Shown piece after piece: positions 58,101-64,000 of a DNA stretch of 64,000 nucleotides. How positions within the stretch are numbered: position 1 is the stretch's first letter; each line of letters opens with the position of its first letter. A program made the position numbers and the translations under genes. The notes beneath the pieces are model-generated. The model searched no databases. It saw nothing but the letters and a program-made list of their open reading frames with translations, and had not been told where the DNA came from. This DNA comes from Methylomarinum vadi (GTDB taxonomy: Bacteria > Pseudomonadota > Gammaproteobacteria > Methylococcales > Methylomonadaceae), in NCBI RefSeq assembly GCF_000733935.1, contig NZ_JPON01000001.1, forward strand, positions 1,906,501-1,970,500, given 5' to 3'.

Positions 58101-60345
58101 CCTGAAACTGTTGCTGCCGCTGTTGCAAAGCGTCGGCCTGCTGCGCTACACGCCGGAGCAACGGGCGCTGGCCCTGGCCTTCTGGCGTTTCGCCGGAATT
58201 GACGACGAACAAAAACAAAACTGGCAGCGCCAGGCGCAAAGCGCCGCGCGACTGCTACAATCGTTGGGCAGCCGACAGGCCCTGGAAGTATTGAGCCAGG
58301 AACTGTCTACCGCGATCGCTGAATTTCTAAAGTGGCAAGCGCTGCCGCTCGGCGAATGCGACGCGGCCGCCGAGTATTTATGCGCCGAATTGTCCGAATC
58401 GGTGACCGCCTTCGCCACCAGTCAGTCGGGCCGAAAGCTGGCCGAGCAATTGCTGGAGCACCTCGGCAACATCGGCCACCGCGCCGAATACCAGGCCGCG
58501 CTACAACATGCGCAAAGCCGATTGCCGCTGCAGTGGCGGCTGACCGAAGCCTGGCTGCAAGGCCTGCTTGAACAGAGACAGGACGATCATCTGCGACGTT
58601 TCATCCCGGAAGCGGTGATGATCGTCCTCGCCGACAACACGATCGAACGCCAACACAACACCGCGGCGCTCGATTGCACTATCGAGGAACTGATTGGCGA
58701 GCACCCGCGCATCCGCGAACGCAAGCTGACGCTCAGCGTCGACGAATTCGGCGCCCGCCTCAGCCATCACCGCGAGGTCATCTGTCCCGGCTTCCGCCAG
58801 TATCAAGATCTACGCCAAAGCCTGACCGAACGGCAACGGGCCACGCTGCATCTGGACAGTTTTCGCGCCCAGCCGTTGACCTCGTTCGTGCGCAACCAAT
58901 TGATCAACGACGTCTACCTGCCTCTGATCGGCGACAACCTGGCCAAGCAAATGGGCACGGTCGGCGACAACAAGCGCACCGACCTGATGGGGTTGCTGTT
59001 GCTGATCTCCCCGCCCGGCTACGGCAAGACCACGTTGATGGAATATGTAGCCAACCGCCTCGGCCTGATTTTCATGAAAATCAACTGTCCCTCGCTGGGC
59101 CACCAGGTGCATTCGCTGGACCCGTCGCAGGCGCCCAACGCCACCGCCGCGCAGGAGCTGGAAAAGCTCAATCTGGGCCTGGAAATGGGCAACAACGTCA
59201 TGCTCTATCTCGACGACATCCAGCATACCCATGCCGAATTTCTGCAGAAATTCATCTCGTTGTGCGACGGCTCGCGGCGCATCGAGGGGGTCTGGCGAGG
59301 ACAGAGCAAGACCTACGACCTGCGCGGCAAGAAATTCTGCGTGATCATGGCCGGCAACCCCTACACCGAATCGGGCGAGGTGTTCAAGATCCCCGACATG
59401 CTGGCCAACCGCGCCGACATCTACAATCTCGGCGACGTATTGTCCGGCAACGACGCCGTTTTCGCGCAGAGCTACCTGGAAAACAGCCTGACCTCCAACG
59501 CCGTATTGCAACCGCTGGCGATGCGCTCGATGGCCGACGTCTACCGCTTCATTCGCCTGGCGCAAGGGGAAAACATCGCCAGCAGCGATTTCGAGCATGG
59601 TTATTCCGGTTCGGAGAGCAACGAGATCGTCGCCGTGCTGAAGAACCTGCTGAAGGTCCGCGACGTCGTGCTGGCCGTCAATCAACAGTACATCGCCTCG
59701 GCGGCCCAGGACGATCGCTATCGCAGCGAACCGCCGTTCAAGCTACAGGGCAGCTACCGCAACATGAACAAGATGGCGGAAAAAATCACGGCGATTTTGA
59801 ACGAGGAGGAACTGCAGGCGATCATCAGCGACCATTACGTCGGCGAGGCGCAGACGCTGACGCGCGGCGCCGAGGAAAACCTGTTGAAGCTAAAGCAAAT
59901 TCGCGGCGTGCTATCGGACGAGGAAAGCGTGCGCTGGGAAACCATCAAAAACGAATACGCCCGCCGCAACCGGCTTGGCGACGCCGACGATCCGGCTCAA
60001 CAGTTGGTCAATCAGTTGTCCTATATCAGCGACAAACTGGCCGCGATCGGCGAACGCCTGCAATCCCCTTCCCCTATGCTCGAGCTGAACCGGGAAGTCG
60101 CCGCGCTGCGCGAGCAACTGGGCCGCAAGGACATGCAGGTCGAGGTGATCAATCATCCGCAACCCGGCGTCGACCAGGCGCTACAGAAAATGGCCGAATT
60201 GTTCGAGGTCGCCTTCATGCCGGTGTTCTCGGCGATGGAACACAAGATCAAGATGGAACACGACATCTGGGACCGGGTTAAGGAATTGAACGAGGAATTC
60301 GATGCCTTGCGCAAGAATTTGAAGGAGCGAAAAGGCGATGGATAA
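55144..60345 (+). CDS. Giant coiled-coil AAA+ ATPase (1733 aa)
   Basis: A 1733-aa protein. Residues about 1-470 are strand-rich with repeated short sheets (RVGNKLILFGYNVFL, VNERLLAVFQIGRKL, LGSLILLKIKPYREEH), possibly a beta-propeller-like or sensor region. Residues about 480-860 form long coiled coils. A mixed helical part (870-1230) follows, then an AAA+ domain: Walker A PPGYGKTT at 1290-1297 (K1295), Walker B VMLYLDDI at 1352-1359, and sensor region CVIMAGNPYTESGE near 1400. A second coiled coil closes the protein. Similar proteins are annotated 'DNA repair ATPase', for which I know no evidence of function. Context here (PspA, flotillin) suggests membrane-associated remodelling. No signal peptide is visible. 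Confidence 0.85.
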   Translation: MATEQTSSDIQQAVAAGGAYDVIRKRLEQQGEQLQAKINRLNEARAAEFGQTELSVVGRVRVRTENNCVPRDIVRVGNKLILFGYNVFLGLKKETEVGDVFNLYRLVENGDGFEVEPFNDSGSFLNEKKFVADFKELYQYYKDTRLLSLHVVNERLLAVFQIGRKLEDVRVFRWQISGDQVNYIDNRGERDRPTPPRFDFEWTPTRREDHVQGSHPHISILDKVFVETIGGDLTIKVENNTEDGLGIYREPVEDQHQSLADAEIHYAELGSLILLKIKPYREEHCRYLVFNSRTQQVDRIDAIGQSCVQLPEDHGLVFPGGYYLQNGDNKVFDNASEGLRFAYSVRSPNGEDVLYVFHEPEAGISALFSYNLIDKTLQNPIIAHGSCLFRDGHMLAFRAEDDEPTRIHPMQVWQTPYFHEEYQLQQPVGQSFFGKIGNSELVRGISDAYSLVHAIHAQQVSTAHYEDLIAAGQRMFDAYHWLHAPEVEAIGDDIQTLCQTAELVLDEFEKVSSIRKQSGQALAEAQTRQQQLLDNLYIDSWRKPQEYVDALDGLRRQLGHLNTIKELRYIDLAAVETLRQEIDAALDRVGQATVKFLSEASALQVYHDAIADCLQRLDKAQATIDIEPLAEQLEQMSVALDLLNETLAGIKVHDTQVRTAILQALSELYGKLNQAKAQTRHKSKSFRSEEAVAEFAAQFKLFSQSINSALETVATPLQCDDQLSRLSTQLEELESRFADFDEFLGDIVRQREQLFEAFQSRKQALLDERQRRSQNIGTAIERILDTVRRRSQSFQEADALNTYLASDPMILKLRQLIEQLRELEASVQADDAEAKLKTIQELALRSLRDRQDIFEADGNVIRLGKHRFSVNRQNLDLTLINRQGQLVWHLIGTDFYQAADEPRLNELRDFWQQSLISETERVYRGEFLAASILHSAEQSRDGLSLDTLYTALPVEGELLRIVRQYTTPRFQEGYEKGIHDSDACAILKLLLPLLQSVGLLRYTPEQRALALAFWRFAGIDDEQKQNWQRQAQSAARLLQSLGSRQALEVLSQELSTAIAEFLKWQALPLGECDAAAEYLCAELSESVTAFATSQSGRKLAEQLLEHLGNIGHRAEYQAALQHAQSRLPLQWRLTEAWLQGLLEQRQDDHLRRFIPEAVMIVLADNTIERQHNTAALDCTIEELIGEHPRIRERKLTLSVDEFGARLSHHREVICPGFRQYQDLRQSLTERQRATLHLDSFRAQPLTSFVRNQLINDVYLPLIGDNLAKQMGTVGDNKRTDLMGLLLLISPPGYGKTTLMEYVANRLGLIFMKINCPSLGHQVHSLDPSQAPNATAAQELEKLNLGLEMGNNVMLYLDDIQHTHAEFLQKFISLCDGSRRIEGVWRGQSKTYDLRGKKFCVIMAGNPYTESGEVFKIPDMLANRADIYNLGDVLSGNDAVFAQSYLENSLTSNAVLQPLAMRSMADVYRFIRLAQGENIASSDFEHGYSGSESNEIVAVLKNLLKVRDVVLAVNQQYIASAAQDDRYRSEPPFKLQGSYRNMNKMAEKITAILNEEELQAIISDHYVGEAQTLTRGAEENLLKLKQIRGVLSDEESVRWETIKNEYARRNRLGDADDPAQQLVNQLSYISDKLAAIGERLQSPSPMLELNREVAALREQLGRKDMQVEVINHPQPGVDQALQKMAELFEVAFMPVFSAMEHKIKMEHDIWDRVKELNEEFDALRKNLKERKGDG

Positions 60346-60650
60346 TGCGGAAATTTGAACTTCATTTGACAACCCGTCAAATGAGTCATGTGCCATAAAT
60401 ATCACGGTTCGATCCGTTGCGGCTAGTTCGATAAAAATTCTGAATGGCCGCAATTGAACGAACAACAGACAATGATAATTTAAACGTTGGAGTTATCCAT
60501 ATCTGGTTAACATGTCAAAAATGTAAGTTATCCCGTTTAGATAAATGCGGCGTCCAGTAAATTTTGTTCTCAGACTGCTATCTAGCCTGTAAGATATGCA
60601 GACCTAGATAATAACTTGGGCCGTGTAGACAACACAGGATCGACCACAAG
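60346..60650. other. Gap after the ATPase with a short perfect inverted repeat
   Basis: About 305 bp without a supported gene. CATTTGAC and GTCAAATG (60363-60383) form an 8-bp stem with a 5-nt loop, 18 bp after the ATPase stop. No T-run follows, so terminator function is unsure. The base composition turns AT-rich here. Confidence 0.5.
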
Positions 60651-61457
60651 ATGGAAGTTTTCGGAGAGAAGTGGATAGAGAGGGCGAAAAAAGTCACGGA
60701 TGTTGATTCGTGGGCTTATAACGTTATACGCAGCATAGATACTACAGGTGGCATTTATCTCAATACGCTACGTATTTGGTGTGAGCAGTTCCCTACAACA
60801 AATAAGCAAAAGAAGCCATTAAAGCAACGTATCGAGAGTTTCTCTAATGTAGATCACCTTGGCGGAGTAAATGAGCTATCGTGGTGGAAATTTCTGCTGA
60901 GTAGCAATCTTGGCGCAGAACCAGTGCCTACTACAACCAGTCCACGTCCTGATTTTAAGGTGCTTACACCGACAGAGTTCTTCATCGAAGTAACAACTCT
61001 GAATATTTCTGACAGTGAAAAGAAGAAGTTAGAAGCTGATGGAGCTGTTCCGCTTGATCACATGGAAACTCTCCGTCGCATTTTGCTCAAATCCACCAAC
61101 GACAAATGCGAACAGATCGCCTTCGCGAGTGTCGAGCGAAGGCCATGCTGTTTAGTGCTATTCGATTACACAATATGGAGTGGATATGGTACTCAGCTAT
61201 TTATGTATTTGGCGAGCTATTTACTTGGTAAGCAATGTGGGTTCCAAGATCTTCCTGTCGAGCTGTCCGCTCTTATTTACGTTGAGCGCAAAGTGATGGA
61301 TGGGCGCATTGGACTAAGTCTTGATAGGTCAGCCGTTTACTACAATCCGAACGCTGCGCACCCTCTTGCGATAGGAACATTCACAGCACTGCGGCAGTTC
61401 TGGTATCAAACTGTGGAAGTAGAACCGCAGTCTGCGAATCACTGGGTATGGTTGTGA
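60651..61457 (+). CDS. Unknown protein with weak PD-(D/E)XK-like features
   Basis: The protein has 268 aa and no recognised family. A helix with NELSWWKFLLSSNLG (E75) precedes RPDFKV (D101) and TEFFIEVTT (E113). The spacing E...PD...hhhE-x-T resembles the core of PD-(D/E)XK nucleases, but the lysine of ExK is a threonine. The rest is helical with a hydrophobic segment TQLFMYLASYLLGKQ. The composition is more AT-rich than the upstream cluster, suggesting transfer. It could be a defence-related or inactivated nuclease-like protein; this is conjecture. Confidence 0.55.
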   Translation: MEVFGEKWIERAKKVTDVDSWAYNVIRSIDTTGGIYLNTLRIWCEQFPTTNKQKKPLKQRIESFSNVDHLGGVNELSWWKFLLSSNLGAEPVPTTTSPRPDFKVLTPTEFFIEVTTLNISDSEKKKLEADGAVPLDHMETLRRILLKSTNDKCEQIAFASVERRPCCLVLFDYTIWSGYGTQLFMYLASYLLGKQCGFQDLPVELSALIYVERKVMDGRIGLSLDRSAVYYNPNAAHPLAIGTFTALRQFWYQTVEVEPQSANHWVWL

Positions 61458-61581
61458 TTTTTGCCAAGAGCTGGCCTAACCTGCGGGTCAACTTGACCGT
61501 CAAACGCTTCGCTCCTATCGTCGCAAAGCATTTGCCGTCAAGTTACCCTTGGCGATATACATCGTAGCGATAGGAGCGAAA

Positions 61582-61857
61582 ATGAGCGAATTTAACGGAG
61601 TGCACACCATAATCCTACGTTCGGACATTCCAGCGGGGGAACGAAAATTACTTTCCAAGTATTTTAAAGTCATATCGTCTGGTCAAGAAAATGATTTCTT
61701 ATATCTTGACGGTGTAAAAGTAGATGCTTCACACCACACGTACATCGAAATTGAAATAGAAAATCCAAAGAATCAGAGAGTTTTTGTACTTCGGCTTCCG
61801 CACTCTTTTGTTTTTCTTCTCGACGCTTCTGATAGTATTCATGTTGCCTTGCACTAG
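61582..61857 (+). CDS. Small protein of 91 aa, unknown (overlaps an antisense frame)
   Basis: The ATG at 61582 has AGGAG six bases upstream, a good ribosome binding site. The product (MSEFNGVHTIILRSDIPAGE onward) shows alternating strands (TYIEIEIENP) typical of a folded domain, with LPHSFVFLLDASDS near the end. I recognise no family. Its 3' part overlaps a minus-strand frame over 188 bp, so at most one of the two 3' ends may be real coding. Confidence 0.4.
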   Translation: MSEFNGVHTIILRSDIPAGERKLLSKYFKVISSGQENDFLYLDGVKVDASHHTYIEIEIENPKNQRVFVLRLPHSFVFLLDASDSIHVALH

Positions 61858-61924
61858 CTTCAATAAATTCATCTATGGTTATCCGGTCTTTGAATCCGAA
61901 GTCAGGAGCCTCTTTGTCTGCCAT
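61670..61924 (-). CDS. Small charged protein of 84 aa, unknown (overlaps a sense frame)
   Basis: The ATG at 61924 follows GAGGAAA at proper spacing. The start MADKEAPDFGFKDRITIDEF reads like a natural soluble N terminus, followed by a charged helix (YYQKRREEKQKSAEAEVQKL). It converges on and overlaps the plus-strand frame 61582-61857. The last 25 residues lie antisense to that gene and are less protein-like. Family unknown. Confidence 0.4.
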   Translation of the reverse strand: MADKEAPDFGFKDRITIDEFIEASARQHEYYQKRREEKQKSAEAEVQKLSDSLDFLFQFRCTCGVKHLLLHRQDIRNHFLDQTI

Positions 61925-62022
61925 GATAGTTTCCTCAAAAATGTATAACCACAAAATCAACTGCGATCTCCGCTACGCTCCGACGCGTTATTTGGGCGAT
62001 ATGTTCTACCCGGATTTGAAGC

Positions 62023-62430
62023 GTGAGAGGTAACGTCATCTCCTACATTGAGATGTGCCAGAAAGAAGGCACGAGCCTTCAGCGTGGCATGAATTTCCGT
62101 CTGAAAGGACACCATTCGGTCATCCTTATGTCCGTTCGCCCCAATTCCCCGTATCGTGACGAGGTGCAAGATGACGGGGCCGTGCTCATCTACGAAGGGC
62201 ATGATGAACCGAAACGCAAGGGCGTTTCAGATCCAAAATCTCTCGATCAACCTGAACGGCAACCCGGTGGCACGCTTACCGAGAACGGCAAATTTCATCA
62301 GGCTGCACAACAGTTCAAGGCTGGTAAAAAGGGCCCTGATATTGTTCAGGTCTACGAAAAACTAAACAACCACCCGCTCAAGCGGGTGGGTTCCAATAAC
62401 GGACTGAAAGTCCGGATACGCGTCGACTAA
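62023..62430 (+). pseudogene. HNH/SRA-type endonuclease N-terminal fragment cut by IS200
   Basis: About 112 residues before the IS edge (62359) read RGNVISYIEMCQKEGTSLQR, then HHSVILMSVRPNSPYRDEV, DDGAVLIYEGHDEPKRKG, PKSLDQPERQPGGTLTENG and GPDIVQVYEKL. I recall these motifs from SRA/YDG-like domains at the N terminus of bacterial HNH endonucleases that recognise modified DNA. The frame then runs into IS200 sequence and ends at 62430, so the nuclease domain is lost. The start codon is a GTG without a clear ribosome binding site. Confidence 0.65.
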
Positions 62431-62953
62431 ACGACGCGTCTTAGTCGGGCTCCATCTTGAAATTATCGTTTGGATTAGGTTCAAAGTGATGCTCCAAATA
62501 TTGCTTTATCATCTCATCAGTCATTTGCCCCACTGTGGCGCAAAAATAACCGCGGGCTCAAAAATGTCGACCCCAATATCGCTTTTTCAAGTGCGGGAAC
62601 TCTTCGAACAGATAGCTCGAAGTTCGTCCCTTGATTCGCCTCATGATTTCGCTTGGGGCCATAGTCGGCGGCGCACTCACCAAAATGTGCACATGATCTT
62701 TGCTCACGACACCTTTGATAATCCGTATCTCAAAGGCTTCGCATGTCTGCCGCACCAAGTCTCTCACTCGTTCGGCTATTTCATCCTTCAGCACTTTATA
62801 ACGATACTTCGTAACCCAAACAAAATGATACTCAATTTGGTAAACCGTATGGCTGCCGTATCTATAGTCCATCGCCACCTCCTTGGGCAAATTATCGCAG
62901 CTAAAGCTGACCGGCTAAAGCCGGTGGTTTAAACCTTATGATGGATAATTAAA
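62360..62953 (-). mobile_element. IS200/IS605-type insertion sequence, copy 2 (inactive)
   Basis: 594 bp, colinear without gaps with copy 1 at 24752-25345, about five differences by eye. Same subterminal hairpins. The left edge abuts a truncated endonuclease gene and the right edge a truncated efflux gene, which are unrelated to each other. Confidence 0.9.
62441..62872 (-). pseudogene. tnpA: IS200-type transposase with premature stop
   Basis: Same gene as copy 1 (143 codons) but the tryptophan codon TGG in GRHFWARGYF is TGA at 62560-62558. The product would end after about 104 residues, before the catalytic tyrosine in the IKQYLEHH region. The HUH motif KDHVHILV is kept. A truncated product is not expected to be active. 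Confidence 0.93.
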
Positions 62954-64000
62954 TCAAAACCGTTACTCTCGTAGCCACCGCCGAAATTAAACGAAACATT
63001 GGGAAAAAACGCGGCGCGGGCGATGCCGATTACGCGATTGGCCTCGGCCATTTCGCGCTCCATGGCGGCGATGTCCGGACGGCGCTCCAACAAACGGGCC
63101 GGCAATGTCTTAGGAACGTTGAAATCGACCAACTGCAAGCGATCGACCGGTTCTATGTGAAAACCGGCCGGCGCCCGGTTGACCAGAATCGCGAGTGCGT
63201 GTTCCGTCACTTGGCGACTGGCCTGAATTTTCAGCGCCTTGCTCTGGGTACTGGAAAGCAAATATTGGGCACGGGCAACGTCGACCGCCGAAGCGATGGC
63301 GCCTTCGAATTGGGTTTTAATAATCTCCATGGATTTTTGATAATAGGCTATCGACCGGCGATAAATAGCACTCTGGGCGTCGTAGCCGCGCAAAGTGAAA
63401 TAAGTATCGGCGATTTCCGCCTGCAGACTGAGACGGGCCAAGGCATAGTCGGCAGCACGCTGTTGGGCGCGGTAGGTTTCAGCCCGGGTCTCGTTGCGGA
63501 TCGCCGACCAGAAATCCGGCTCCCAGGAGGCGATGCCGCCGCTTGAGACGCTCGAATCGTGAATGGGGTCGTCCTCGCTACGGAACAAAGTGTGTTCCGA
63601 CGCCTTATTGTTGGAAGCGTTAAATTCCAGGCCGATTTGCGGCAGCAAGCGCGAACGCACTTTCATCATGACATCGCGGGCCTGGACGAAGCGTTCTGCG
63701 GCGGCTTGCAAATCCGGATTGGTCGCGACCGCCTCCGTTTCCAGCCGATTCAACACAGGATCGTTAAAGACTCGCCACCAATCCTTACGCAATTTATTGT
63801 CGGCCGGCTCGGCTTTGACAAAGGGACTTGTGCCCTGCCAGGAATCCGGCACGACGAATTGCGGCGGTTGATAAGACGGCGCCAAGTCGAATGCCGGACC
63901 GTTTACGCAGGCCGTCAGGGACAGCCCCAGCAACATGGCCGCGGCCAACCGCCCATACTGTACGCTGCGGCGCGCGCCAATTGCTTTGCTTGTTGCAAAC
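62929..64000 (-). pseudogene. RND-efflux outer-membrane factor (NodT/OprM family), 3'-truncated by IS200
   Basis: The frame is open to the window edge on the 5' side. An ATG-led start is not in view: residues before the lipobox (RRSVQYGRLAAAMLLGLSLT, then AC) look like the end of a lipoprotein signal, so the true start lies beyond 64000. The mature part shows DWWRVFNDPVLNRLETEA, LERRPDIAAMEREMAEANRV and GIARAAFFPN of the NodT/OprM family. After YESNGFDLI the frame enters IS200 copy 2 and stops at 62929. About the last quarter of the second half of the protein is missing, so it is probably non-functional. Confidence 0.88.

Noticed and set aside
60363-60383. Rho-independent terminator after the giant ATPase
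   Set aside because: The stem is short and AT-rich and no T-run follows on either strand.
61957-62202. 81-codon minus-strand frame opposite the HNH/SRA fragment
   Set aside because: Antisense to a frame with recognisable motifs; no ribosome binding site or domain features.

Overview
The window is chromosomal DNA of a gammaproteobacterium. The gene orders tpiA-secG-tRNA-Leu(GAG), rlmE-ftsH-glmM with divergent yhbY, hrcA-grpE-dnaK-dnaJ-dapB-carA-carB-greA, and mltD opposite a yafS-like methyltransferase gene and rnhA are gammaproteobacterial. The medium-high GC content, the many short palindromic intergenic repeats and the style of the proteins suggest a methanotroph-type Methylococcales genome. 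That placement is inference: no methane-oxidation gene is present.

Layout. 1-3400: the end of tamB, mltF (lytic transglycosylase), a DUF2937 gene, a PilZ-like gene and a decayed DEAD-box helicase fragment. 3500-5440: a translationally coupled NAD-salvage pair, nicotinamidase and nicotinate phosphoribosyltransferase. 5700-22700: a long housekeeping block, almost all on the minus strand: tRNA-Leu, secG, tpiA, glmM, ftsH, rlmE, yhbY (+), greA, carB, carA, dapB, dnaJ, dnaK, grpE, hrcA. A perfect CIRCE operator lies before hrcA, and sigma-32-type promoters lie before grpE and dnaK. 22700-28900: a DUF3047 gene, a coupled membrane/FMN-binding pair, an intact IS200-type element, a coiled-coil porin behind a Fur-box-like site and an OprO-type porin behind a Pho box.

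29000-44200: a metallophosphoesterase, a GIY-YIG protein, a universal stress protein, rnhA and a methyltransferase, mltD, a beta-helix protein, a yejABEF-like peptide ABC importer with a DUF2780 gene coupled to its end, fabI, a possible 63-aa gene and a double-zinc-ribbon membrane protein. 44400-49800: short-form putA (no DNA-binding domain) and a third lytic transglycosylase that ends in a SPOR domain.

49850-60345 is the most interesting part. A six-gene plus-strand cluster encodes DUF2170 (YjfI-like), a PspA/IM30 protein (YjfJ-like), a YqiJ-type OB-fold membrane protein, a 680-aa flotillin (YqiK-like), a TFIIB-type zinc-ribbon protein and a 1733-aa coiled-coil AAA+ ATPase. It begins with a perfect 30-bp palindrome that contains the -35 box of a good promoter. 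A broken RAYT transposase gene flanked by inverted REP units sits inside the cluster. The likely role is membrane stress or membrane-domain remodelling, with the giant ATPase as motor.

60350-64000 looks like a rearrangement hotspot. It holds an unknown gene with weak nuclease-like features, small overlapping reading frames, an HNH/SRA-type endonuclease cut short by a second IS200 copy, and an efflux outer-membrane gene cut short at the other edge of that copy. The second IS copy is 594 bp like the first but has a nonsense codon. Because its two flanks are unrelated genes, it probably marks a recombination or deletion junction.
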